Shown one piece after another: positions 33,754-46,118 of a stretch of 64,000 bases of DNA. The position numbers were made by a program, and so were the translations under genes. The stretch is from Lucinisca nassula. Lineage: Eukaryota > Mollusca > Bivalvia > Lucinida > Lucinidae. Every line of letters begins with the position of its first letter. The stretch's first letter is position 1. Location: positions 86,814-150,813 of the forward strand of contig CAUZLF010000743.1 in NCBI GenBank assembly GCA_963580285.1, written 5' to 3'. The notes below the pieces were generated by a model that did not search any database, was not told the origin of the DNA, and saw only the letters and a program-made list of their open reading frames with translations.

Positions 33754-34600
33754 TAGAGCTTATTTCATCGGATGTGTGTAGCACTGTGGACACTTTTCCA
33801 ATGCGCACATAATCTATTCAATATCGGTTGACGTGTTGTATTCATGAAATATCATGTATCATGCAAAGAGGGAACGATATATTAAGAGAGTGAGTGGGAG
33901 TGGGTGAGTGGGGCACTTGACTGAATGAGTACGTGACAAAAATATGTCTTCACTGAAACTAAGAAAATCATCTTTATCAGATGTAGGTCGCACCGAATAC
34001 TTCCCCAGTACGCCATGTTATATTACCAGTAGGGTAAGGCAAGTATTATTCATGATATGTAAATGCTTGAATGGGTAAGTGAACGAGTGATGAAGAGACC
34101 GGTGCGATTGAGTGAGAGGGAGCTTGACTGACTTAGTGCGTGCTAAGCCGGTCCTAATGCAAACAAAGATAATTTCTTCGGATGTGTGTAACACTGGGGA
34201 TACATTTCCAGTGCGTCGAATAATCTATTCAGTATCGTTTGATATGTTTTATTCATACAATATCATGTAAAAATTTTTTGAATTAGTGAATCAGAGAGTC
34301 GACAGTGAGTGTGTCATTTAAGGTTGGAAGCAAGCGGGGCACTTAATTGAGGAGTGCGTTGCAAGCATATATATATATATATTTGCTCATTGGAAGAAAA
34401 CGAAATACAAATTTTCAATTATACTTATGATGTGTGTTGCATTGAGAACTCCCTTCAAATATGCCACATTATCTAGCCTGTATCGCATGATTTGTTTGAG
34501 CCATTGATAAAATTGAGAAAACATAAATCAGAGAGTGACTAACCGAAAGAATGTATGAGTATGTGAGTGAGTGAGTAAAAGAGTCGGTGAGTGAGTGATT
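33754..34600. repeat. Satellite B, block 2
   Basis: Diverged ~190-bp monomers. It includes a short TATATATATATAT tract at about 34368. Confidence 0.85.
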
Positions 34601-34884
34601 GATTTGTTTGTTTGTTTGATTTCACGTCCCCGTCAACACTGTAAAGGTCATTTTGAGACGTTGCTTCCAATTTCATGACTTTTACCCGACGTTGAGATAA
34701 AATGACATCCATGTCGCCCAATGCCAACCAATTGGGTTTATTAGTATGTACGGTCAGCCTCGCACCGCGGTTCATGCACAGGCTTAGATCCTCTAAGTTG
34801 TTTACCAGTACTAGTGTGCGGGCCGGATTCAGCTCTGCGTGGAAGCACCATGCGGCCCATATATTTCTTCAAGCCCCTATAGAC
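34601..34884 (-). mobile_element. SINE-A inserted in satellite B
   Basis: Flanked by GTGAGTGATT on both sides (34591-34600 and 34885-34894), a 10-bp target duplication. It has an internal small deletion near the GACATCTCAAGCC block. Confidence 0.85.
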
Positions 34885-35697
34885 GTGAGTGATTTAGTGG
34901 GAGGGTAAGTGAAACTCTTGACTGAAAGGGCGCATGACAAGCATGTTTTCATAAATAATCTACAAACGTTCTAAAATATATATGGACTGGAGAAGTTTTC
35001 TAATCAAATGTTAGTTTCCGCTTATCATTTAAGCGATTCGATGTTTTTAAGCCTATTTATAGCCAAGAAGATCTTCCCATATACAACCGTTTGAAGAAAA
35101 TAGCACCTAGGTGTATGTGTGTGTGTTTTGTTTGTGTGTGAGAGAGAGAGCAATAAATGCGAGGCCAGCATGTTTTAAAACAAATAAAAACTGTTTCTAT
35201 AGCTGAAGTATGCAGCAATTTGAACACCTTTCAAATGTGTCATATTATGGTTATCAATACCTTATCGAATTGCATGTTTTATTCATGATGATATGAATAT
35301 GATTAGTGAAAAAATGTATGGTAGAGTGAGTGAGAGTGGGTGAGTGGGACACTTGACTGAATGAGTGTGTGGCAAATATGTCTTCACTGAAACAAAGAAT
35401 ATCATCTTTATCTGAGATGTGTAGCATTGTGTACACTTTCCTTGAGCAACTTATAATATAATAATATATCCAGAAGCGTATTCCTGATATGTGAATACTT
35501 CAAAGAGTGAGTAAGTGAGTAGTTTAGGACGTAGTACCGAAGCGTTATGCAAAATCATTCATTCATAGACAAATGACTAATGTTAATGTTCAGACCAACA
35601 GACATGGACTACAGAAGAGCGTTAACAAGAGCGAATGAGATATTGAGAGACCGATGAGAATGGGTGAGTGGGAGCTTGACTGACTGAGTGCGTGGTA
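34885..35697. repeat. Satellite B, block 3
   Basis: Monomers as in block 1. A stretch of foreign sequence of about 100 bp (35522-35630, around GACGTAGTACCGAAGCG) interrupts the array. Confidence 0.8.
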
Positions 35698-35756
35698 AAT
35701 AAAAATCAAATATGAGTTCCTTTAAGAGCAATGAAAACATTCATAAGAAAGAAGAT

Positions 35757-35802
35757 GGGCCATACTACGTAGTTTCGGCTAATAAAGCCTCACCAGTGAC
35801 CC
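35757..35802 (-). ncRNA. Hammerhead, family 1, core mutated
   Basis: Minus strand: GGGTCA, CTGGTGA, GGCT-TTATT-AGCC, GAAA, CTACGTAG, TA, TGGCCC. Stem I still pairs with one G-T wobble. The core word is CTGGTGA instead of CTGATGA, a change at a conserved position that should impair cleavage. Predicted cleavage falls between 35763 and 35762. Confidence 0.75.
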
Positions 35803-36139
35803 CGCAACGATCCGGCAAAGAAAGCCAGAGGAAACACACTGCAACTTTGCGAACCTCGAACAGGCAGCCGACCCAAAGACCGATATAAATCCAAATGGGG
35901 CCCAAATAATTAAAAACCTGTCCAGAATATGAGTCTTAACTATTAATTTATTTCTGATTTCTCAGAATATTCACACTGACCTCAAAGGACCAAAAGTAAA
36001 ATATAAACTGCACTATGGTTGATGTACGGGGAGACGTTTTACGGCCGCCACACGGCACAACACCAGCTGCAGTGAAGGCAAATAAAAAACAAATATGAGT
36101 TCCTTTAAGAGCAATGAAAACATTCATAGGAAAGAAGAT

Positions 36140-36185
36140 GGGCCATACTACGTAGTTTCGGCTAATAAAGCCTCACCAGTGACCC
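36140..36185 (-). ncRNA. Hammerhead, family 1, core mutated (second unit)
   Basis: Identical arrangement and the same CTGGTGA change as the unit at 35757. The mutation therefore preceded formation of the dimer, or the two units were homogenised afterwards. Confidence 0.75.
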
Positions 36186-36402
36186 CGCAACGATCCGGCA
36201 AAGAAAGCCAGAGGAAACACACTGCAACATTGCGAACCTCGAACAGGCAGCCGACCCAAAGACCGATATAAATCCAAATGGGGCCCAAATAATTAAAAAA
36301 CCTGTCCAGAATATGAGTCTTAACCATTAATTTATTTCTGATTTCTCAGAATATTCACGCTGACCTCAAAGGACCAAAAGTAAAATATAAACTGCACTAT
36401 GG

Positions 36403-36599
36403 AAACAAAGCTAATTTCGTCAGATGTGTGTAGCACTGTGGACACTTTCCCAGTGCGCCTTAATATATAACCAGTAGGGTACGAAGAGTACTATTTACGA
36501 TATTGCTTCATGATAAATGCTTGAATGAGTAAGTGAATGGTTGATTGAGAAACCGTTGAGATTGAGTGAGTAGGAGGTTGACTGACTGAGTGCATGGTA
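36403..36599. repeat. Satellite B, block 4
   Basis: One monomer between the retrozyme dimer and the Penelope-like element. Confidence 0.8.
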
Positions 36600-37140
36600 A
36601 AGTAGAAGTAAAACAAAGATCAGGAATCGACACAATTAACTTACTCCACCAATCAAAGACACCAAAGGGAAAAAACACAAACATTAAGCGACCAGAACAT
36701 AATGGAAACCCTTAACAAAGGAAGGCCATAAGGACAGTTACTTTCCCACAAATTGGCCATATGGCCATCCAAAATAAAAAGACACAAGTGATACACACAG
36801 TAAGTAACAAACAACAACATAAAATAAATCGCCACAGAAGAACCGCCTTGGAAAGATTTCCACTGGGGGGGGGGGGGGGGGGGCTTAAATCGATTATACG
36901 TGGCCACAATCCTCGCCCTTACTTCCGTCGCGATTTAGACATATAATTTGATCAGTCCGCATGAACGCCTCCTAACTCATCAGTGCAACATCTCCATGAA
37001 CACAAATAATCAAAGAACCACAGAGGTGAGACAACGGTGAGGACTCGACAGCAAGAAACCACTGAAATGCTGGAGCAAAAGAAAACCTACAGTTAGACTC
37101 CGATGGGCCCAACCAGAGACAGCGATCAGGCACCAACAAA
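36600..37140 (-). mobile_element. Penelope-like 3' region attached to its RT pseudogene (T4)
   Basis: The ~540-bp 3' region directly follows the reverse transcriptase sequence on the minus strand, so the two form one element. It contains a G19 run (36865-36883) on the + strand, expanded from about five bases in other copies. The junction with RT sequence at 37140 skips the final coding residues that are present at 49.4-49.6 kb. Confidence 0.8.
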
Positions 37141-39505
37141 CATTACCTTGCGGTTATATATTTTTCTGAATTTATATACTAAGTCACCATAAAATTTGGG
37201 TTCCGATAGACCTTGTTGCAGAAGAGATTTAAGTCCAATATTGAATTTTGAAATTAAATCAGAATGGCGTCTATAAATTTTGAAAAGGCTTTGCGTAGTT
37301 TATGGGTCCGATAACCCTGATTAAGAAGTTTAGCCGTTAATAATTTATTACGAGTGTTGAAGTCAGTTACATGACTACACACTCTTGCAAATCGAATTAA
37401 TTGCGAAATATAAACACCATAGGATGGCGCACGAGGAACATCACCATCCAAAAAAGGAAAATTTACAATCTCAAAGTTAAAGTCATCGCGTTTATCATTA
37501 ATTTTGCACGAAACAAACCCATCTACAATAGAAAGATGTAAATCCAAAATCGGGGCCTCGGTATCAGAAGAATTTGCTTTATTTAAATGAAGTTCTGGGG
37601 GGTAAATCTGACTAATCAAACCATCGAAATAGGTATTATCAATATTTAATAAGTCATCTAAATATCTAGGAGTGGGGCTAAAAGCTTCAATAATTTCAGA
37701 TTGGTTATCAATGGAAAGCGACAACATGAATAAAAATAAAAAATCATAACAATACAAGAATAGATCAGCCACAAGAGGTGCGCAATTCGTACCCATCGGA
37801 ATGCCCACAATTTGTCTAAATAACTTAGTACCGAATCTAGTATAAATATTGTCAAGTAGAAAGGTGAAGGCATCACACACTTTCTGACATGACCAAAGTG
37901 TACAATTCTTATGCTCTTTAGAAGTGAAAAATGCATTTCTGACATTACATGCAAGCTAGAGAGAATCTTCTCTGTGAAAAGCCCATTAAATTAAATCATT
38001 AAGCTTTTCTTTTATAAGATTATGAGGAAGTGTGTAAAGACTGGAAAAATCGTAAGTAGACAGACTTGAAGCACGAAAACGTCTGGATTTCAATTTATTT
38101 AAAACCTCATTCGAATTTTTATAGACCAAAACAGATTTCTTCCTAATCTTTCAAAGACTTCATCACAATATTTAATCACATGCGTTTTAATAGCAGTAAG
38201 ACAGGAAGTTAATAATTTAGAAAGTTAATTGGTAGTGCAAGAGCTAAAATTTGCAATAAACCGTGCTTTGTTAGGTCTTTTATGAAGTTTTGGTAACCAG
38301 TATAGCGTAGGAAGCTTTTCTTTGCCTTCGGTAACATACACAGCAAACTTGGTGGCTGAATGACAAATATGTTTATCTACTATAACTCTCCCATCAGCTA
38401 AAGGCTGAAGTTCATAGGCCTTAGTACCACCAAGCTCCTGCTTAAGCGTGTTAACATAGTGGAGCCGTCACACAACGACGACGTTGTTAGCGGCCATGTC
38501 TGCAGGGGCCAAAACAAACTTCTTATGAAATTCTTGAATACCTAGTTTAAGATGACGTAAAGACGTCTTAGGCTTAGGAGGTAATAAGTAAGTATTTTGT
38601 GAATAGAAAGAAATGCATTTATTCACTAGTTTTAAAATGCTAAGTTTCCAGTTCTTAAGGGCTTTATGCTCAACATACAATCGCTTACACCATCGATTAC
38701 CGAGTTCATTCAAGGAAGCAGCGATTTCATCTCTACATTTACTGAAATCAATTTAGAAGGACACCGATATTTCGGTCCTTTAGAAATTATATTCCTTATC
38801 CTAGAATCAGGAATAAGTTTTCAAATTGCCAGTTATTACATGACCAGCAGCAGGATAACAATACACTGAGTTTTTACAATCACCTGAATCAGGAGTATAA
38901 GTATCAATATCAAGATCTGAAACAAGTTTATTGAAATTAAAAATGATAGATCGAACAGGTTTGTTACATTTATAGCAAATTATAGGTGTTTCAGTATTTT
39001 GAAAATAAGCAGGAATGGAAGAAAGCACCGGGCTCTCACGGAAGATACTGGGCAAATCTATAAAATCCAGACCCTTATTAATGAAGGACATTTTGAAGAA
39101 ATGGCGTTTATGATTAATTTCAGAATCAATGTAAGGACGGAGAGTATGCTGAATATAGCCTCTAGTTAAGAGAGCCGCATCATATAACTGATTAGAACTA
39201 TCGTAGAATTTATTCGCCTCGGTGTCCAGAAGACGTAAAACAGAAACGGGTAATGAACTTAGAAATGAAAGCATAGAGTGGCCTTCATGATTAATATTAA
39301 TATTGACAGTCACTTCAGTCTAGTATTGTTTCGTTTAAAAGCACGTAAGTTACGTTTATAGTTACCATTTTTCCTGGTGCCGTGAGATCTAGTTCTGCGT
39401 TTTCGACATTCCAGGAGCGAGAAGATATCAAAGCCCGGCATCCTGGAAATAATACCCTCATGATAAATGTTGTCATTAAATCCCAGTGGAAAAGAGGTCT
39501 TTAAA
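37141..39505 (-). pseudogene. Penelope-like reverse transcriptase pseudogene
   Basis: Broken ORFs on the minus strand line up as one protein. The N-terminal basic part (KNGNYKRNLRAFKRNN) is at about 39.33-39.40 kb. A region ending AAGHVITGNLK (38807-39313) follows, then FVLAPADMAANNVVVV (about 38.47-38.52 kb) and LPTLYWLPKLHKRP (about 38.28 kb). The palm is in the 208-aa frame 37254-37880, with VGIPMGTNCAPLVADLFLYC (the PMG motif) and RYLDDLLNI (catalytic YxDD). The thumb-like C-terminus has FLDGDVP and RKAFSKF. The GxPMG..AP plus YLDD pattern places it nearest Penelope-like retroelements; assignment to a named clade is not possible by eye. Several frameshifts and a small insertion after LFLYCY show it is dead. 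Confidence 0.78.
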
Positions 39506-40280
39506 GATTAAGTCAAATTTACAAACATGTACTGAAAATATATATGGACTGGAGAGGCTTTCTATCCAAATGTCAGTTTCCGCATAACATTACCGCGATC
39601 AAATGTGTTTTGTTTCTTTATAGTCCAGATGGTCTTCCCACGTACAATTCTTTATCGAAAATAGCAACTAGTAGTAGGTGTGTGTTTGTTTATGTGAATG
39701 AGTGACAGCAAGCGGAGAAATTTACCGAATGAATGCGAGGCAAGTATGTTTAAGGAAACCGAAGACTATTACTTAACCTGCTGTACGTAGCAATATGAAC
39801 GCCTTAAATCGTGTCATTTCATCGTTATGTATCCCAGTTTCATTCATGATATTATGTAAATGATTGAATTAGTGAAAGAATGAATGAGTGAGTGAGAGTG
39901 GGTGAGTGGGGCACTTGACTGAATGAGTGCGTGGCAGATTTGTCTTCACTGAAACAAAGAATATAAATTTTTTTCTGATGTTTGTTACATAGCACTGTGA
40001 ACCCTTTCATAGTGCGCCACATTATATATCAATCAACGTAAGATAAGTTTAATTCATGATATGTGAATACATGGATGAGTGATTAAGTGAAAGGTGATTG
40101 AGATACCGAAGAGATTGAGTGTTAGGGAGCTTTACTGACAGAATGCGTAGTAGGCCTTTCTAAATGGAAACAAAGCTTATTTCATCGGATGTGTGTAGCA
40201 CTGTGGACACTTTTACAATAAGCCCATAATCTATTAAATACCGTTTGACGTGTTGTATGCATAAAATATCATGTAAATGT
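39506..40280. repeat. Satellite B, block 5
   Basis: About four monomers, flanked by the Penelope-like element and a ~1.56-kb insertion. Confidence 0.85.
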
Positions 40281-41840
40281 CATACGGACGTTTTGCATGG
40301 GCATGTTACAGTATCGTTTGTCCCGGGGTTGTACCCGACGTCCCTATGAATCATAAATGTAAACGTAGGTTCTCTTAAACGGGATAAAATGAGCAGCTGC
40401 ACCATTGATGATAACATGTGTTTAATGATGACGATGATATATTTACAGCCATGGCAGCATCTGAAAAAACATATAAATTCCATTGTAAATACACATGACA
40501 AACACTTGTATTTTAAGATATAAGATCTTAACTGGATGGTAAACTAACGATAACTGCACTCATACTATGCAAATGCACATGATTTGCCTCGCCAGGGACC
40601 CGACGTCTAAGCAACATTGTATCAACGTCGATTCAACGTAATAACGTTGCATCGCCGTTGATACGACGTTGTATGCATGTTGGCAGTTAATAAGATATCA
40701 ATCAGGCGTGCTGCAACAACTATGAAATGTTCCTGACAACATTAAAATTTGAAAACATAACTCAACGCAGCGTGCACATAACGTCCAGGCAACGCTGGAT
40801 CAATGCCGATAAAACCCGCGACGCTGCACCGCCGTCAATACGACGTTTACGTCTAAGTGCAACACAAGTCCTATGAATTATCAATGGTTGTTCTCACATT
40901 ATTAAATATGAATAAACCAAACACGTATGAAGTCTAAGCAACGTCGCACCAACGCCGAAACAACGCCGCGACATTGCACCGACGATGATACGACGTCCCA
41001 GGCTTTGTGCAACGCCTACGGAACATCAGCTGATTACGTCAATAAATAAAATATGAATCAACCAGTTGGACACATCATGAAGTCGAAGCAACGCTGCATC
41101 AACGCCGATGCAACGCCATGACTTCCAAATGCCGCGGACACAACGTTCAGGAATGGTGAAACACCTATGACACATCAGTGAATGATCTCATAATATAAAA
41201 TATGATTCAAGCAAATGGGCACATAATGACGTCGAATCAACGTCGATGCAACGCCACGACGCTGCGCCGCCGCTGGAACGACGCACCAGACATGGAGCAA
41301 CACCAACGAAATAACAACGGATGATCTCATTATATAAATTATGATTTAAGCCAATGGGCATTACGTGACGTCGAATCAACGTCGATGCAACGCTATGACG
41401 TTGCGCCGCCGTTAGAACGACGCACCAGGCATGGTGCAACACCAACGAAATATCAGCCTAATGATTCCCATTTCTATAACCTCATGAATGTATGTCACTG
41501 TAACAAGTTATTGAGATCTTCCTATAAGTTTTCATCTAACTTATGACTAGAAACATAATAACAAACATGAAAAAACATATAAATTCCAGTGTAAATACAC
41601 ATGACAAACACTTGTATTTTAAGATATAAGATCTTAACTGGATGGTAAACTAACGATAACTGCACTCATACTATGCAATTGCACATGATTTACCATCACC
41701 TGTGTATTGTTAGTAAAACACTGGGTTAGAATTGCGTTACAGTGATAAAAGTGGTATACAATGAGACTATCATAGTAGGATATTTGAATGGGAAAAGTGT
41801 TACAAGAAGCACTTGTATCCATGACATAAATACCATGTAT
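40281..41840. mobile_element. ~1.56-kb insertion with flanking 124-bp direct repeats and a tandem core
   Basis: The insertion splits a satB monomer at ATATCATGTA. It holds two ~124-bp direct repeats (40462-40585 and 41568-41691, offset exactly 1106) that differ at only about two positions. Between them are five to six units of a ~140-155-bp tandem repeat. No reading frame of note. The layout resembles a non-autonomous element with a tandem core, but the superfamily is not identified. Confidence 0.6.
40600..41460. repeat. ~140-155-bp tandem array rich in ACGTC/ACGCC
   Basis: Units contain words such as GACGTCGAATCAACGTCGAT, GCAACGCC.CGACG(C/T)TGC, GTTGATACGACGT and AAATATGAAT(C/A)AA. The two rightmost units are 139 bp apart (41231 and 41370). 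CG-containing words are dense compared with the AT-rich flanks. Confidence 0.85.
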
Positions 41841-41956
41841 CATGTGTAAAGTGAGTGAGAGATTGAGGGAGTGCGTGAGAGTTGGTGAGTGGGGTACATG
41901 ACTGAATGAGAACGTGACAAATATGTCTTCATTGAAACAAAGAATATCATCTATAC
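41841..41956. repeat. Satellite B, block 6
   Basis: Part of one monomer between two large insertions. Confidence 0.8.
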
Positions 41957-43326
41957 CAAACCCTTATTGTCTTTATGATCCATCAAAAGCATTGTCAAAT
42001 AGAAATTTAGATCATATCTAATAATTTAAGCATGCATAAATCTTCAGTGACAAAGAAACTTTGAAGTTTGCGAAAAAGTTATCGCTTACAGATTATACAA
42101 TGAAAGCCGAACAAACCATATTTTTATGAAAAAGCGCAAAGTTTACCTCTTTCTGGAATGAAACCCAGACACCGGCTTGCATCAGTGGTTCTTCTCCTAT
42201 GTCTTTGGAACACTTCAATCCTAAAATGCACTAAATTATGCCTTAATAGCATACCAACTGGTATTTACGGCTGATTTTACATCTATACCCCCTATTTTAT
42301 GTAAATATTGCATTTTTAGGATATTTTGATGACAAAACTTTGATGAAAATGATTATAAATGCCTTAATAACATGGGAATTAGTGGCTATATATCTGTTCA
42401 GATCCTTTAACATGAATCTAATCAATTAGAACCAATAATAGATGAGAAAACTTATCGCGATATTGCAGGAGAGACAATTTTGAAGTTTTGCTTTGGTCAG
42501 AGACCAAGGCCAAAAAAAAAACATGTAACCTTACTGTTATATTCCAGATGGTATAGACTCTTTCTCTTGTGTTTCTGGTTATACACTTACTGTAAGACTT
42601 TTTCCAAAACAAACCCAATAACAATTGATAAACATGGCTTTAAAGTAACCCCCCCCCACCACCACCCCAATGCACTGATCAGAAGCAAAACCTGATCAAA
42701 TACATCCTGTTAGACCTAAATTACCACTAACCTTACACTTTTTTACGGTTTGTATGGCAAACCATATGCCAGGAATATCCATTTTATGATACAGAATTGG
42801 ACAGAACCTACCAATGTGTGAAAATATGATATAATGACTGAACACGGGAGTGTGGGGCTGATTTTTCTACTTTTGGTATAGGGAGCTAACCACTAAATAT
42901 TTTCCATAGGCGACAATAGTAACCTTTTACATGCTCCCACAAAAACTACACATACAAAACTTTTCAAACCTTACTTATTTATAGAGCCATCCTAGCTCAA
43001 CAAGTTGATGAGAAAAAAACAACACATGTTGCGCTTCTCCTTTTCAAGTTATGGTCCGCCATGTTTGTTTACATGCAGATTCGCAGTGAATACAAGCCGG
43101 CTTTTTAACGGAGAGGTGACAATATAAAATCAGCAAAATTTCTTTGAGCTTGCAGATGTAATTATAAAACACACATCATTTTATTTCCTTATAACTATCC
43201 TTTTCTCACAATGAAATGAAACATGGGATATTTATCCAATGGCAGCCTGCCTGGTATTTATTTAGACTGCAACTAAAAGCTCTGTCCCAAAGTGATAAAA
43301 CCCAGTACCTCCAGTATTTAGTGCCA
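41957..43326. other. ~1.37-kb unrecognised insertion in satellite B
   Basis: Satellite text stops at GAATATCATCTAT and resumes at CTATATCTGATGTGTG, so CTAT may be a short target duplication. The interior has no reading frame or motif that I recognise. It includes a run of nine A (about 42512) and nine C (about 42650). It could be a non-autonomous transposon or captured unique DNA. Confidence 0.45.
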
Positions 43327-43737
43327 AGCTACCTATATCTGATGTGTGTAGCACTGTGAACACTTTCCAAGTACGCCATATTATATAACCAGTAGGGTAT
43401 GGCAAGTATTATTCATGGTATGTAAATGCTTGAAAGAGTGAGTCAATGTTGAGTGATTGAGAGACGGTTGGGATTGAGTGAGTTGGAGCTTGACTGACTG
43501 AGTGCGTGATAAGGCTGTCTTAATGAATCAATTTAGCTAATTTTTTTGGAAGTGTGAAGCGCAGTGGACACTTTTCAAATGCGCCGCATAATCTATATTT
43601 TATTTGTTTGACGTCTTTATTCATACAATATCATGTAAAACTTTCAGTTATTGAGTCAGATAGTCTAATACTCAGTGACAAGCATATGTATATGCTCATG
43701 GGCAAAAATGAAATGAAGAAATTATATTTATTTATAT
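43327..43737. repeat. Satellite B, block 7
   Basis: About two monomers with short GAGT tracts. Confidence 0.85.
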
Positions 43738-46118
43738 TATTGGTTGATGATGATGATGCTTTCGTGTTTAACGACGCGTCAACCCTCTCTGTGGGTCATA
43801 AGCGTCAAGCGGTTAATGGTTAAACGGCATGAAGAATTATGAGGATATTAAAAGTAAAAAACGTTAGTATGAAATGTATAAAAATCTGAAACAGTTAAAT
43901 CTTATGAAAAAGTCTTTTAAGAATAAAATACTATTATAAACAGGTACATCTTGAAATAATTGTTGCAAAGTGTCAGCTTTAAAGTATACGTTACGAGACT
44001 GTAAAAAGTCTACACAGTCAATTAAGATATGTTTCACAGTAAATGGCTGATCACAACCTACACAAGAAGGCTGATCATCACCATTAAAAATATAAGAATG
44101 AGTAACTCTGGTATGGCCGATGCGCGGTCGCGTTAATACTACATCCTCTTTCCTGGAAAACTGTGTAGGAGAGCATTTTGTTCCAACGACATGTTTAATG
44201 GCATGGAGTTTGTTATTTATTGCACCGTCCCATTCGCCTTGCCATTCAGACAATATGCATCTGTTGATAAATGGTTTAAAGTTATTAAAAGGGATTTTAA
44301 AAACAGATGGATCAAGATTGAGCGATCCCTTTGCTTTTTTATCAGCATATTCATTGCCGGCAATGCCGATATGGCTCGGAAGCCAACAAAACTAAATTTG
44401 GTGTGTTTTAAAAATTTCATGATGTTTTTCAATCAACTTTTGTATTTGAGGATTTTTAGATGATGAATAGTCTAAAGCCTAAAGCACAGAAAGTGAATCA
44501 GAAAATATGATTGCTTTTTGAAATGTTGAAGGACTGATAAAATCTAAAGCTAGGTCTATTGCTTTGGCTTCAGCTGTAAAAATATATGAACCATCTGGAA
44601 GGCGCAAGGTTTGGTGCGTATCTTGAGAAACATACGCACAACCAACTTGTTCTCCTTCTTTGGAACCATCAGTATAGACTTGCTGGTAATCATCATAACG
44701 TGACTGCAGTACCTGAAAGTTTTGTTTGAGTAGCATTGGATTTGATTCGGATTTTTGTCATGTAAGTCAAACAGAATAGGAGGATTTTTAATACACCAAG
44801 ATGGAACTCCGGCCGTTTCATGTTTTTGAATATTTGTATGCTCGATACCTGAATTTTCTAGCAGTGGTAATATACGTAATCCAAAAGGTTTGATAGCTGT
44901 GGGTTTAGTTTCATACTTATCTACAGATAGAGGTGGAAATGAAATTTTGGATGCTGGGTTAGATTGATTTGCAGCAAGTCCAATAGCATACTGAAGAGAA
45001 AGTTTCTCCCTGCGCGAAGTTAAAGATGGTTCATCTGCTTCTACATAAAGGCTTAATACGGGAGAAGTACGGACGGCTCCCATAGCCAGACGAAGGCCTT
45101 GGTGATGGATAGTATCCAAGGATTTTAAATAGGACTTTATGGCAGAACCATAAACAACAGACCCATCATCTAATTTAGATATTATTAAAGACCGGTAAAG
45201 ATGTAATAAAGTATACCGATCTGCACCTCAACTTGTATGAGCTAAACCTTTAAAAAGATCCAAAGCTTTTAAGCATTTCGCTTTAAGATATTTAATATAG
45301 GGATGAAAAATGATAACATTTGATCAAATATGACCCCAAGAAATTTGGCTTCTTCAACAACAGGAATTTGTGATCCGTATAAAAACATGGAAGGATGTTC
45401 CTGTTTCTTCCGTAGTTCGAAAAAATGAACACACTGCGTTTTCGACTTGGAGAACTTGAAACCATTTTTATCAGTCCATTCTTCTATTCTTTTTAAATTT
45501 TGTTGTAACTTTCGTTCAATTGTTTTCATATTTTTTGAACGGTAACACATACAAAAGCATCAACATACAATGAACAATCAGTTTTGTCGTCCAAACATTG
45601 TACAATATTATTTATTTTGATGATTATAGCGTAGTTGAAAGAATACTACCCTGTGGGACACCCTGTTCTTGACCATAGAGATCTGACACGGTGGACCCCA
45701 CACGCACCTGAAACATGCGCTCCCCTAAAAAGCTTTCAATAAAACTGGGAAGTTTTCCTCTTAAGCCAATGTTATGGAGATCTTTCAATATTCCATAACG
45801 CCATGTAGTATCATATGCTTTCTCCAAGTCGAAAAAGACAGCTACTACGTGTTCTTTGTTAATAAAATCATCTCGTATAAATGTTTCTAGTCTTATTAAA
45901 TTGTCGTTGGTACTACGTTCCGAACGAAAATCCGACATATTCTAAAATGAGGTTGTTGGACTCTAAGTACCAGACTAATCTTTTGTTTATCATTCTCTCC
46001 AATGGTTTACACAAACAACTTGTCAAAGCTATCGGACGATAATTTGTAGGTTCTGCATGATCTTTCCCTGGTTTCGGAATTGGTACAGCTGTAGCTAAAC
46101 GCCAACTTTCAGGACAGA
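43738..46118 (-). pseudogene. I/Nimb-like LINE: reverse transcriptase, RNase H, C-terminal Cys motif
   Basis: On the minus strand, in order: RT fingers (WRLATAVPIPKPGKDHAEPT then NYRPIALTSC, about 46.0-46.1 kb); SDFRSERSTNDNLIRLE and AVFFDLEKAYDTTWRYGIL (first catalytic Asp) and GVPQGSILS (45624-45938); a YVDD motif broken by a one-base deletion at about 45557; KTQCVHF and KFLGVIFD (45269-45550); RNase H with YTDGSKEG, FTAEAKAIDLAL, IIFSDSLSVL and WLPSHIGIAGNEYADKK (44340-44736), giving the D-E-D set; and a C-terminal RIGHTRVTHSYI...CVGC....HILIDC motif (43864-44253). RT followed by RNase H is typical of the I superclade. The 5' end, including any endonuclease and ORF1, is missing. The 3' end has a (CAT)n-like tail at 43745. 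Confidence 0.88.

Larger units (their letters stand above)
35698..36402 (-). mobile_element. Retrozyme-like tandem dimer, family 1
   Basis: Two head-to-tail units on the minus strand with a 383-bp period: the two hammerhead cores at 35757 and 36140 are 383 apart, and the sequences between are nearly identical. About 1.85 units are present. It lies inside satB and has no open frame. Tandem dimers with a ribozyme in each unit are the expected form for retrozymes copied from multimeric or circular RNA. Confidence 0.8.

Noticed and set aside
31150..35697. CRISPR-like array because of regularly spaced repeats
   Set aside because: The whole ~190-bp unit is repeated, not short repeats separated by unique spacers, and the sequence is eukaryotic.
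40462..41691. LTR retrotransposon defined by the 124-bp direct repeats
   Set aside because: No coding region, TG..CA termini, primer-binding site or polypurine tract was found between or in the repeats; kept only as an unclassified insertion.
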